A DNA stretch of 18,050 bases from Candidatus Omnitrophota bacterium (GCA_028717025.1 JAQUOR010000013.1:1-18050); one strand, 5' to 3'. Shown: positions 6,970 through 13,980, counted from the stretch's first letter. The notes: generated from the letters alone by a model not told the origin. Numbers and translations are program-made.

Positions 6970-7518
6970 ATGGATTTTAAAATAGTATTAGAAAAAATAA
7001 CCGATGCATTTGAAAAGAACAAAATAAGTTATGCGCTTATAGGAGGATTTGCGTTAGGAATATACGGGGTAGTACGTTCGACAAACGACCTTGATTTTCT
7101 TATTGACAAAAACCATCAAGCATTTCTTAAAAATGCAATGCAGCAAAATGCGTATAATGTAATTCACGAATCGAATGATGTTGTCCAGTTTGAGCATCCC
7201 GCGGGCGCGTTTGGCAGCATTGATTTTTTGTACGCCTTTCGGCAGCCTTCATTGGAAATGCTGAATCGTGCTGTAAAAAAACGAATATTTGAAGAATCGA
7301 TGACCCTTCGGGTGCTTCTACCAGAAGATATTATCGGCCTGAAAGTGCAGTCGTTTCAGAACAATCTTAAGCGAAAAATCCTTGACCTTGAGGACATCAA
7401 GGGCTTATTGGAAGCAAACGCGGCAAATCTTAATTGGGGAATTATTGAAAAACATTTTAACTTATTTGGGCTCAACGATATGTATATGGAATTAAAAAAG
7501 ACCTATGCCAAAAAATAA
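6970..7518 (+). CDS. Nucleotidyltransferase-fold protein (MNT/AbiEii-like)
   Basis: A 182-residue protein with the minimal nucleotidyltransferase pattern. YALIGGFALGIYGVVRSTND, followed by LDFLI, gives the Gly-Gly motif (25-26) and the metal-binding Asp pair D40/D42. GSIDFLYAF supplies a likely third acidic residue (D85). A helical C-terminus (about 110-182) follows. Proteins of this kind occur as stand-alone enzymes and as AMP- or nucleotide-transferring members of two-gene toxin-antitoxin or defence pairs (MNT/HEPN, AbiEii). Which applies here cannot be told from sequence. GAAGG about 8 nt upstream supports the ATG at 6970. It interrupts the usual proA-nadD junction, lies after a broken nadD copy, looks more AT-rich than its neighbours, and overlaps a small ORF by 14 bp. 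All of this points to an acquired cassette. Confidence 0.75.
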   Translation: MDFKIVLEKITDAFEKNKISYALIGGFALGIYGVVRSTNDLDFLIDKNHQAFLKNAMQQNAYNVIHESNDVVQFEHPAGAFGSIDFLYAFRQPSLEMLNRAVKKRIFEESMTLRVLLPEDIIGLKVQSFQNNLKRKILDLEDIKGLLEANAANLNWGIIEKHFNLFGLNDMYMELKKTYAKK

Positions 7519-7654
7519 TAAAATCATATCTTGTACCGTGCCGGAAAAAGAACGTATTGAAAAATATCTTCGATTCGTAGTGTTTTATAACAAATTCATC
7601 AATCATAGAAAAAAACCACGCCAGCCTTTCATCGCGCGGGATATGAGAATGTAA
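7505..7654 (+). CDS. Small basic protein overlapping the nucleotidyltransferase gene
   Basis: A 49-residue ORF starting MPKNNKIISCTVPEKERIEK and ending ARDMRM. Its ATG at 7505 lies inside the last codons of the nucleotidyltransferase gene (14-bp overlap in another frame), the typical arrangement of translationally coupled partners. The middle (YLRFVVFYNKFINH) can form an amphipathic helix, followed by a basic RKKPRQPF tail. Family not recognised. Its size and coupling suggest a partner or antitoxin-like protein for the nucleotidyltransferase, but this rests on context alone. It may also be a remnant of a longer gene. Confidence 0.45.
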   Translation: MPKNNKIISCTVPEKERIEKYLRFVVFYNKFINHRKKPRQPFIARDMRM

Positions 7655-7673
7655 TTAAAATCAATTTGATTTG

Positions 7674-7713
7674 AATCTGTGCTAATCTGTTTTAAATCTG
7701 TGTCAATCTGTGG
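7674..7713. repeat. Four phased AATCTGTG repeats directly upstream of nadD
   Basis: AATCTGTG-like units begin at 7674, 7684, 7695 and 7705, a 10-11 bp period close to one DNA turn. The last unit ends 8 nt before the nadD ATG, and no Shine-Dalgarno lies between. The same unit occurs twice at the right arm of 2410-2495 and twice at 6883-6900. Confidence 0.7.
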
Positions 7714-7720
7714 TTAAACT

Positions 7721-8281
7721 ATGAAAATAGGAATTTTGGGTGGAACATTTAATCCTCCGCACATCGGACATTTAATCCTGGCGCAGGAAGTCTATCAGAA
7801 ATTGGCTCTGGATAAGATTTTCTTCATCCCTACCAATATCCCTCCGCACAAAGAAAGCCATAACGTTAAAGCAAAGGACCGGCTGAAAATGGTACAGCTG
7901 GCCATGCGCGGCGATACGCATTTCAAAGTTTTAAATCTGGAGATAAAGCGCGGCGGCGTTTCCTACACTGTCGATACGGTAAAAGAGCTAAAAAATCAAT
8001 ATCCAAAAGCAGAATTCTATCTTATTGTCGGCTCGGATCTGGCCAACGACTTTCCCACCTGGAGATACTTTGAGGGGCTTAAGAAAGCGGTAAAAATAGT
8101 AGTGGCAAAACGCAGGGCCTTTCCTTTAGAGAAGAAAAATAGATTTATCGTGGTCGACATCGTACAAATGGGTATTTCTTCTTCCTATATACGGGGGTTG
8201 ATAAAAAAGAAATTTTCTGTAAAATACCTCGTTACGGATTCAGTGGCAGAATACATAGAGGCACATAGATTATATAAATGA
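7721..8281 (+). CDS. nadD: Nicotinate-nucleotide adenylyltransferase
   Basis: Transfers AMP from ATP to nicotinate mononucleotide to give deamido-NAD, a late step in NAD synthesis. The 186-residue protein opens with MKIGILGGTFNPPHIGHL, which contains the nucleotidyltransferase GxFxPxHxGH motif (His14, His17). FIPTNIPPHKE (35-45) is the characteristic NadD substrate loop. VGSDLANDFPTW and the C-terminal ISSSYIRGLI (the ISSTxIR motif) complete it. Length is normal and the frame is intact, so this is the functional copy relative to the fragment at 6883. No ribosome binding site is visible, as the ATG follows repeats. In many bacteria rsfS follows nadD; here a hairpin-rich intergenic region follows. 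Confidence 0.95.
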   Translation: MKIGILGGTFNPPHIGHLILAQEVYQKLALDKIFFIPTNIPPHKESHNVKAKDRLKMVQLAMRGDTHFKVLNLEIKRGGVSYTVDTVKELKNQYPKAEFYLIVGSDLANDFPTWRYFEGLKKAVKIVVAKRRAFPLEKKNRFIVVDIVQMGISSSYIRGLIKKKFSVKYLVTDSVAEYIEAHRLYK

Positions 8282-8325
8282 AGCCAACATTTTTCTAAGG
8301 TAATCCGTAGGAAAAATGTTAGGCT
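8282..8325. terminator. Strong hairpin directly after nadD
   Basis: AGCC-AACATTTTTC (8282-8295) pairs with GAAAAATGTT-a-GGCT (8311-8325), giving 14 base pairs with a single bulged A and a 13-nt loop. It starts at the base after the nadD stop codon. There is no T-run after the 3' arm, so on the + strand it is more an mRNA 3'-end or processing hairpin than a classical intrinsic terminator. Confidence 0.45.
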
Positions 8326-8456
8326 GAATTTACCCACCACCACTTTTAGAAATTGTCCTGCACTTAAAAATGGTGGATGAGGGGATAGCGACGTAGGCAG
8401 TTATGTTTTATATGAATAATTAAACCCTTCGCTAAAAGTGGTGGGGGGTTCAATTC
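8326..8456. repeat. MITE-like inverted-repeat element, 131 bp
   Basis: CCACCACTTTTAG (8337-8349) is the perfect reverse complement of CTAAAAGTGGTGG (8432-8444). The match extends imperfectly outward to GAATTTACCC at the left end (from 8326) and GGGGGTTCAATTC at the right (to 8456), so the termini are imperfect inverted repeats of about 24 bp. A third related arm, CTTAAAAATGGTGG (8363-8376), can pair with the same left arm. No coding potential was seen. It is either a small mobile element or repeat, or a structured leader for the next gene. Confidence 0.55.
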
Positions 8457-8464
8457 GACTAAGT

Positions 8465-8500
8465 ATTTTTGCTGCGCCTTACGGCTTGCAAAAATGCAAG
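8465..8500. promoter_or_regulatory. Competing small hairpins before the phosphohexomutase start
   Basis: ATTTTTGC (8465-8472) can pair with GCAAAAAT (8488-8495), with GCC-TTAC-GGC (8476-8485) stacked inside. Alternatively CTTGCA (8485-8490) pairs with TGCAAG (8495-8500) around AAAA. The two folds exclude each other and lie just upstream of the AAAGGAG ribosome binding site (about 8511-8517). A regulatory role is only suggested by this arrangement. Confidence 0.35.
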
Positions 8501-8521
8501 TCTCATTGAAAAAGGAGTCAT

Positions 8522-9913
8522 ATGATTAAATTCGGAACAGACGGGTGGCGCGCGGTCATCGCGCAGGATTTTACCTTCGATAACCTAAAAAAAGTCTCAC
8601 AGGCAATTGCCGATTACCTGCTCAAACAAAAAGGCAAAAACAAAAAAGTCGTCATCGGTTATGATTGCAGGTTCTTGTCCGCAGAATTTGCAAAGACCGT
8701 AGCACTGGTGCTTGCGGCAAACAAAATAAAAGCGGTCCTCTCTGACAGGGCAGTGCCCACACCGGCAGTAAGCCTGCATGCGCTGCACGGTAAATATGAT
8801 CTTGGCGTCATGATCACCGCTTCTCACAACGGAGCGGAATTCAACGGTTTAAAAATCAAGACTAAAGACGGCGGGGCCGCAGACAAAACTCTTACGGATA
8901 CGGTTGAACGCCTTATTGATACAACGAAAGCAAAGGTGCTTTCTGAAGAAGAAGCTAAAAAGAAGGGGTTGCTGAAAATCGAGGATTTAACTATTCTTTA
9001 TCTTGGGTTCTTCAAAAAATTCGTCAACGTAGAAAAAATAAAAAAATTAAAGCTTAATATTCTCGTTGATATTATGTACGGCGCGGGCGACAACTTTATC
9101 GAAAAAGTCATTGGAAAAAGCTCGATTACCTTCAATTACCTGCACAACGAGTTTAACCCCTCGTTTGGCGGAGTGCACCCTGAGCCTATTGAACAATACC
9201 TGCAGGAAATGACTTCTGTCATGAAAACGGGAAAATATGACTTAGGCATAGTGCTTGACGGCGACGCGGACAGAATTGCCGCCTTTGACAGTAAAGGCAA
9301 CTACGTCAACGCACAGGTGCTGCTTCCGCTCTTAAGCATCCATTTGAATAAAAACAGGAAACAGAAAGGCGGTATCGGAAAAACCGTGGTAGGCAGCAAC
9401 ATCATCGATGACGTCGCGCTCTCCCTGGATGCGGCCTGCTACGAGACACCCGTGGGTTTTAAATACATCTCAAGCCTCTTTAAACAAGGGCTCATTTCCG
9501 TAGGAGGAGAAGAAGCGGGAGGCATCGGCTTTGCAGGGTATATCCCGGAAAGAGACGGTTCTATGTCAGCCCTGCTGCTTTTAGAAATGATAGCATGCGA
9601 GCAAAAGAGTTTCGATGCCTTGCTTACACAGCTTTATAAAAAATACGGCAGATGGTACTATAGCCGTACCGCTATTCCGGTAAAAAGTGTTAAGAAAAGC
9701 GTTAGCGACTTAAAGTTGCCGACGCACCTTTTCGGCAAAAAAATAGAAAGAATCAATACTCTTGACGGGATCAAACTTATCACCAAGGATAACTGGCTGA
9801 TGTTTAGGCAATCCGGTACCGAGCCTATCGTACGAGTGTATGCCGAAAGCCAAAGCAAGGAAGAAGCCGAAAAACTCATGGCACTGGGCAAAAAAATGAT
9901 CTATGCTCTATGA
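8522..9913 (+). CDS. Alpha-D-phosphohexomutase (phosphoglucomutase/phosphomannomutase family)
   Basis: Interconverts hexose 1- and 6-phosphates through a phosphoserine enzyme. The 463-residue protein carries all four family signatures: the active-site serine Ser101 in TASHNGAEFNG; the metal-binding loop DGDADR (246-251); the sugar-binding loop GEEAGG (329-334, Ala in the third position where Ser is commoner); and the phosphate-binding RQSGTEP (429-435). FGTDGWRA near the N-terminus resembles the phosphoglucomutase/phosphomannomutase branch. Substrate (glucose, mannose or glucosamine phosphate) cannot be fixed from these motifs. AAAGGAG sits upstream of the ATG at 8522. The 3' end overlaps the acyltransferase gene by 11 bp. 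Together with the GalT, gap and pgk genes downstream it belongs to sugar-phosphate metabolism. Confidence 0.9.
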   Translation: MIKFGTDGWRAVIAQDFTFDNLKKVSQAIADYLLKQKGKNKKVVIGYDCRFLSAEFAKTVALVLAANKIKAVLSDRAVPTPAVSLHALHGKYDLGVMITASHNGAEFNGLKIKTKDGGAADKTLTDTVERLIDTTKAKVLSEEEAKKKGLLKIEDLTILYLGFFKKFVNVEKIKKLKLNILVDIMYGAGDNFIEKVIGKSSITFNYLHNEFNPSFGGVHPEPIEQYLQEMTSVMKTGKYDLGIVLDGDADRIAAFDSKGNYVNAQVLLPLLSIHLNKNRKQKGGIGKTVVGSNIIDDVALSLDAACYETPVGFKYISSLFKQGLISVGGEEAGGIGFAGYIPERDGSMSALLLLEMIACEQKSFDALLTQLYKKYGRWYYSRTAIPVKSVKKSVSDLKLPTHLFGKKIERINTLDGIKLITKDNWLMFRQSGTEPIVRVYAESQSKEEAEKLMALGKKMIYAL

Positions 9914-10472
9914 GATATTAAAAAGCATAAGCTTGTTTATCTTTACCTGCTTCTTTGGGTTGCGCATAAAAGGCAAAGAAGTCATCCCGCTACAAGGCCC
10001 GTTTATCGTTGCCTGTAATCATGTCAGCAACCTTGACCCCGTCGTGTTAGGAGATGCCTGCCCCAGACAATTGCACTATCTTGCCAAAGAAGAACTCTTC
10101 CGTAATAAGGCATTCGCCTGGCTCTTGTGCAACATCAATGTCTTTCCTTTAAGGAGAGGTAAGAGTGACATACACATTATGCGCACCGCCCTTTCAATCC
10201 TTAAAACATACCCTTTAGCGCTTTTCCCTCAAGGGACCAGAGGAACCAATTATGATACTTTTAAGGCCGGCGTTGGTTTTTTGTATAGAAAAACCAAAGT
10301 ACCTGTTATTGCAGCCAAAATTTACGGCACTGGCGCGATTCTGCCTAAAGGAGCGAAATTCCTTAAAAAAGGCCGTATAACCATCACTTTTTCAAGAGTA
10401 AATACCATAAAAGATACCGACGACAACGAACAGGTAGCACAAAAAGTGATGGAAACGATAAAAAACCTGTAA
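9903..10472 (+). CDS. plsC: 1-acyl-sn-glycerol-3-phosphate acyltransferase (PlsC family)
   Basis: A 189-residue membrane-associated acyltransferase that would convert lysophosphatidate to phosphatidate in phospholipid synthesis. Motif I is NHVSNLD (39-45), giving the catalytic His40/Asp45 pair. FPLRRGKSD (81-89) is the substrate-binding block. FPQGTRG (108-114) replaces the usual FPEGTR. VPVIAAKIYG is the last conserved block. Residues 5-20 (ILKSISLFIFTCFFGL) form a hydrophobic N-terminal anchor. The gene is at the short end for the family. Its ATG lies 11 bp inside the phosphohexomutase gene, so translation is probably coupled. An intrinsic terminator follows 10 nt after the stop. Confidence 0.88.
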   Translation: MLYEILKSISLFIFTCFFGLRIKGKEVIPLQGPFIVACNHVSNLDPVVLGDACPRQLHYLAKEELFRNKAFAWLLCNINVFPLRRGKSDIHIMRTALSILKTYPLALFPQGTRGTNYDTFKAGVGFLYRKTKVPVIAAKIYGTGAILPKGAKFLKKGRITITFSRVNTIKDTDDNEQVAQKVMETIKNL

Positions 10473-10481
10473 TCGGGGCGC

Positions 10482-10522
10482 AACACGCGCAGCGTATGAG
10501 ACTTATGCCTGGCGTGTTTTTT
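10482..10522 (+). terminator. Intrinsic terminator after plsC
   Basis: AACACGC (10482-10488) pairs with GCGTGTT (10512-10518), with further CAG/CTG pairing inside, followed by TTTTTT (10517-10522). It begins 10 nt after the plsC stop and ends the phosphohexomutase-plsC unit just before a new promoter. Confidence 0.75.
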
Positions 10523-10523
10523 G

Positions 10524-10552
10524 TTGACAAATATAATAATATCAGAGATAAT
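10524..10552 (+). promoter_or_regulatory. Sigma-70-type promoter for the rpsA-tyrS unit
   Basis: A perfect TTGACA (10524-10529), a 17-nt spacer and GATAAT (10547-10552). Transcription should start near 10560, leaving a leader of about 142 nt before rpsA. The -35 box begins 2 nt after the preceding terminator's T-run. Confidence 0.8.
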
Positions 10553-10641
10553 TGGAAAGCTTTATGGTTTATTGAGCGAGCGTTGTACTGCTACCAACGG
10601 CACAAAACCTCGTTATAACCGCTTTAAACAAGTGAAATACC

Positions 10642-10666
10642 GCACTTTTCCCAAAGGGAGAAGCGC
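10642..10666 (+). promoter_or_regulatory. Hairpin in the rpsA mRNA leader
   Basis: CTTTTCCC (10645-10652) pairs with GGGAGAAG (10656-10663) around AAA, extended by GC/GC across one mismatch. It lies 18 nt before AAGGAGG. Ribosomal protein S1 genes are autoregulated through structured leaders in enterobacteria; a similar role here is inference. The leader also contains the palindrome GTTATAAC and a CGTTG/CAACG pair. Confidence 0.4.
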
Positions 10667-10701
10667 ACAGGAATAAAATCTTTTAAGGAGGATTTTGACT
10701 A

Positions 10702-12270
10702 ATGTCTGACGTAACTACCGAACTACAGAACGCGTATTATGATTCCATCAAGGAGCTCAAAGAAGGCGAGATTATTAAGGGAAAAATCTTAAGCGTCACG
10801 CCCAACGAGGTTGTCGTCGATGTCGGCTACAAAGCCGAAGGCATGCTTCCCAGAGAGGAATTTGCCGGTTTTGACATCGAAAACACCAAGGAAATCGACG
10901 TGTACGTTGAAAACGTAGAGGATGAGGAAGGAAAAATCATTCTTTCGTTTAAAAAAGCACGCGAGACAAAAGGCTGGCAAAACCTGGCCACCAATTTCAA
11001 TGAAGGCGACTTGGTCGAAGGCTTCATCACCCGCAGAGTAAAGGGCGGCTACATGATTAACGTTTTCGGCGTTGAGGGATTTTTGCCGCAAAGCTTATCC
11101 TCGTTTCGAAACATGAGCGATGAAGAAGTAATGGGCAAAAAATTCTATTTTCAGATAGTCAAAATGAGCCGCGCGAAAGAGAACTTCATTCTCTCCCGCA
11201 AAGACGCTCTTAAGATGGAGAAAGAAATTTCCCGTAAGAAAATATGGGAAGAAATAGAAATAGGAAAACTGAGAAAAGGTAAGGTAAAAAGTATTGCCAA
11301 TTTCGGAGCTTTTATCGATTTAGGCGGCGTCGACGGTCTCCTGCATATTGCCGATATGAGCTGGAAAAAGATTTCGCACCCTTCTGAAGTAGTTGCCGTG
11401 GGCGACGAAATCAACGTTTTGGTGCTTGGTTTTGACCGTGAAAAAAGCAAGATTTCGCTGGGCTTAAAACAGACGACCCCTGACCCCTGGAAAGAAATTG
11501 ACCAGAAATATCTCGTCGGATCCCTGGTCAAAGGCCGCATCACCAATATTCAGAATTACGGTATTTTCGTAGAACTGGAGAAAGGGATCGAGGGTTTAGT
11601 CCATATTAGCGAGATTTCCTGGACAAAAAAGTTTATTAATTTATATGAAACGTATGCAATAGGGGACGCCATCGAGACGAAAGTTATCGGCGTCGACTCT
11701 GCGGAAAGAAAAATTTCCTTAAGTATCAAACACACGGAAAAAGATCCGTGGGAAGACGTTGAGAACCTCGTTACCATAGACACAACCACCAAAGGAAAAA
11801 TCGCCAGTTACGGCGAGGGCTGCGCGTACATGGAGTTAGAGAACGGCCTTGAAGGCGTCATCTACAATGAGGATATTTCCTGGACAAAAAGAGTCACCCG
11901 GGCCCAGGAGATGTTGAAACGCGCCCATACCTATGATGTAAAAATCTTAGGGATAGATAAAACCAACAGAAAGGTCATCTTAGGCATGAAACAGCTCAAA
12001 GAAGACCCGTGGCCACAGTTATTGACCCGCTACAACGTCGGGACTATGCTGGAAGGGGAAGTAGTAAAAGTCACCAATTTCGGCGTGTTCGTTAAAATCG
12101 AAGAAGAACTTGAGGGTTTGGTCTTTTCCGGAGAGATAGAGAAAGAAATAGTCGAAAAATTAAAACCAAAAGATAAGCTCAAGGTAAAGATAATAAAGAT
12201 CGACGCGGGAGCAGCAAAAATAGGCCTTTCGGCAAAAATAGATGAAGAGCCAAATACAGCGGCATCTTGA
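10702..12270 (+). CDS. rpsA: 30S ribosomal protein S1, six S1 domains
   Basis: A 522-residue RNA-binding protein that helps load mRNA onto the 30S subunit. Six S1 (OB-fold) repeats can be followed at about residues 18-88, 100-172, 187-257, 271-345, 358-431 and 445-515. The central ones are the most canonical (GKVKSIANFGAFIDLGGVDG, then LLHIADMSW; GIFVELEKGIEGLVHISEIS). Each repeat from the third on ends with a K-x4-DPW-like linker (TTPDPW, TEKDPW, LKEDPW). The first two domains are the most divergent, as in other S1 proteins, where they bind the ribosome. A strong ribosome binding site, AAGGAGG (10685-10691), precedes the ATG. tyrS overlaps its 3' end by 29 bp. A six-domain S1 sits a little oddly beside neighbouring genes that lack Shine-Dalgarno sites, since S1 is the factor that helps such messages. 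Confidence 0.93.
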   Translation: MSDVTTELQNAYYDSIKELKEGEIIKGKILSVTPNEVVVDVGYKAEGMLPREEFAGFDIENTKEIDVYVENVEDEEGKIILSFKKARETKGWQNLATNFNEGDLVEGFITRRVKGGYMINVFGVEGFLPQSLSSFRNMSDEEVMGKKFYFQIVKMSRAKENFILSRKDALKMEKEISRKKIWEEIEIGKLRKGKVKSIANFGAFIDLGGVDGLLHIADMSWKKISHPSEVVAVGDEINVLVLGFDREKSKISLGLKQTTPDPWKEIDQKYLVGSLVKGRITNIQNYGIFVELEKGIEGLVHISEISWTKKFINLYETYAIGDAIETKVIGVDSAERKISLSIKHTEKDPWEDVENLVTIDTTTKGKIASYGEGCAYMELENGLEGVIYNEDISWTKRVTRAQEMLKRAHTYDVKILGIDKTNRKVILGMKQLKEDPWPQLLTRYNVGTMLEGEVVKVTNFGVFVKIEEELEGLVFSGEIEKEIVEKLKPKDKLKVKIIKIDAGAAKIGLSAKIDEEPNTAAS

Positions 12271-13435
12271 CGCAATCAGAGAAAATACCGTTGATTTAGT
12301 CTCGGAAGATGCGCTGACTGCCAAATTAGAACAAAGCCTTCTTACCAATACACCGCTTAAGTTAAAAATCGGTTTTGACCCAACTGCGCGCGACATCCAT
12401 TTAGGTCACACAGTCCTGTTACGCAAATTGCGCGTACTTCAGGATTTGGGACACTTTGTGTATCTCATCATCGGTGACTTTACCGCTAAAATCGGAGACC
12501 CTTCCGGAAGAAACAGCCTGCGTCCTGTCTTAAGTGATGAAGAAATAAAAGACAATGCCGCAACCTACACCGAACAGGCCTTTAAGATCCTTGACGAAGG
12601 AAAAACAAAAATAATCTATAACAGCATCTGGTATAAACAGATGAAACTTTCAGCGTTCTTATCGCTACTTTCATCGTACACCGTAGCGCGCATACTGGAA
12701 CGCGAAGATTTTTCGCAGCGCGTAAAAGAAAACCGCCCTTTAACACTTCTTGAAATCATTTATCCGCTGGTACAAGGCTATGATTCGGTCATGCTTGAGG
12801 CGGACATTGAGTTTGGAGGGACCGACCAGAAATTCAATCTCATCGTAGGCAGACACCTTCAGGAAGTCTTTAATCAGAAACCGCAGATCGTGGCGACCAT
12901 GCCTCTTTTGGTGGGCCTGGACGGAAAGAATAAAATGTCTAAATCCCTGGGCAATTATATCGGCATTACGGAAGAGGCAAAGTCCATGTTCGGAAAATTA
13001 ATGAGCATTAACGATGAAGTAATGCTTGAATATTTCCGCTTACTTACCGAAATTTCTCTTGAAGATGTAAAAAAAATGCACCCTAAGGAAGCAAAGCTTT
13101 TATTAGCGCAAACCATCGTTTCTTTCTATCGCGGCAAAGACGCTGGCGCAAAGGAACGGGAGGAATTCCAAAGAGTATTCTCTCAAAAAGAGATACCTGC
13201 GGATATAACCACCTATCACGCAAAGCAGGAAAACGTCGATGTACTTGAAGTTTTAATGGTTACAAAGCTGGTCGTCTCAAAAAATGAAGCGCGACGCCTG
13301 ATTACGCAGGGGGGGATTTCTCTCATCGATGCGCACAATACCGGCAAAACACTTACGACAGCGTCCCTTACTATCCCTGCGCACGGCGTGATCCTTAAAA
13401 TCGGCAAGAAAAAATTTCTTAAGATAGTTTTGTGA
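12242..13435 (+). CDS. tyrS: Tyrosyl-tRNA synthetase
   Basis: Charges tRNA-Tyr with tyrosine in the cytoplasm. The 397-residue class I synthetase has the nucleotide-binding HLGH (53-56) within FDPTARDIHLGHTVLLRKL, IGDPSGR (84-90), the tyrosine pocket segment YPLVQGYDSVMLEADIEFGG, and KMSKS (231-235). A C-terminal S4 RNA-binding domain follows (about 330-397, with VVSKNEARRLITQGGISL). The ARDIHLGHTVLLRKL form fits the second TyrRS subtype (TyrZ-like) better than the E. coli type; this is judged by eye. It starts 29 bp inside rpsA in another frame with no clear ribosome binding site, so it probably depends on translational coupling to rpsA. Confidence 0.95.
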   Translation: MKSQIQRHLDAIRENTVDLVSEDALTAKLEQSLLTNTPLKLKIGFDPTARDIHLGHTVLLRKLRVLQDLGHFVYLIIGDFTAKIGDPSGRNSLRPVLSDEEIKDNAATYTEQAFKILDEGKTKIIYNSIWYKQMKLSAFLSLLSSYTVARILEREDFSQRVKENRPLTLLEIIYPLVQGYDSVMLEADIEFGGTDQKFNLIVGRHLQEVFNQKPQIVATMPLLVGLDGKNKMSKSLGNYIGITEEAKSMFGKLMSINDEVMLEYFRLLTEISLEDVKKMHPKEAKLLLAQTIVSFYRGKDAGAKEREEFQRVFSQKEIPADITTYHAKQENVDVLEVLMVTKLVVSKNEARRLITQGGISLIDAHNTGKTLTTASLTIPAHGVILKIGKKKFLKIVL

Positions 13436-13451
13436 AGAAGGAAAAATAAAA

Positions 13452-13841
13452 ATGTCCGAACCGATGCAGGAACGACGACAATTTCATCGTATACCGGTTG
13501 TCTTTGTTGCCACGTATAAAGTGCACGAGCCTATCGCGCTGCGCATGTTCATCCAAGAGAATGAAGTGTGGACCGTAATGCTTGATTTAAGCGAGGGCGG
13601 CATGGCGATACAGACAACGTATGATATCCCCGTTGCAAGCATTCTCCTTATAGAGTTTACTTTCCTCGATACCACAGCTCCTAAAGATGCTCCGTTACAG
13701 AAGATGAAGATACTGGGAGAGGTACGCTATAATGTGTTAAAGGATGGCAATGTCCGCCGCCTGGGCATACGCTTTACCGAGATAAGCGAAAGCGACAAAT
13801 ATGTTATCTCTATTTTCTGCCGTAAGGCTCTTGCGAAATAA
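13452..13841 (+). CDS. PilZ-domain protein (putative cyclic-di-GMP receptor)
   Basis: A 129-residue single-domain protein. It carries both halves of the PilZ c-di-GMP signature: RRQFHR (8-13) matching RxxxR, and DLSEGG (45-50) matching (D/N)xSxxG. It then continues through the beta-barrel (GEVRYNVLKDGNVRRLGIRF) to a short C-terminal helix. There is no signal peptide or membrane segment. Such stand-alone PilZ proteins relay c-di-GMP to motility, polysaccharide or transcription machinery. The gene follows tyrS by 16 bp with a weak GAAGGA site, so it is probably the last gene of the rpsA-tyrS unit. The partner is unknown. Confidence 0.88.
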   Translation: MSEPMQERRQFHRIPVVFVATYKVHEPIALRMFIQENEVWTVMLDLSEGGMAIQTTYDIPVASILLIEFTFLDTTAPKDAPLQKMKILGEVRYNVLKDGNVRRLGIRFTEISESDKYVISIFCRKALAK

Positions 13842-13980
13842 GACGCTACGCTCTTTCAAACGCGCGCCCCTGCGTTGCACAATCTCTCTCCTTAAGCCAA
13901 AGGCCCCTTCAAACCGGTACGGCTATATATACATAGGCACAAGCATTGTAAATAACGGCCGTTCGCGGCGAATAAAATTC

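Noticed and set aside
8282..8521. Possible glmS ribozyme or a known riboswitch before the sugar-phosphate mutase
   Set aside because: No recognisable conserved core of glmS or another riboswitch class known to me; only inverted repeats are evident.
9903..10472. Loss of activity in PlsC because motif III is FPQGTRG
   Set aside because: The catalytic His/Asp pair is intact and Glu-to-Gln at this position alone does not show inactivation; noted in the feature only.
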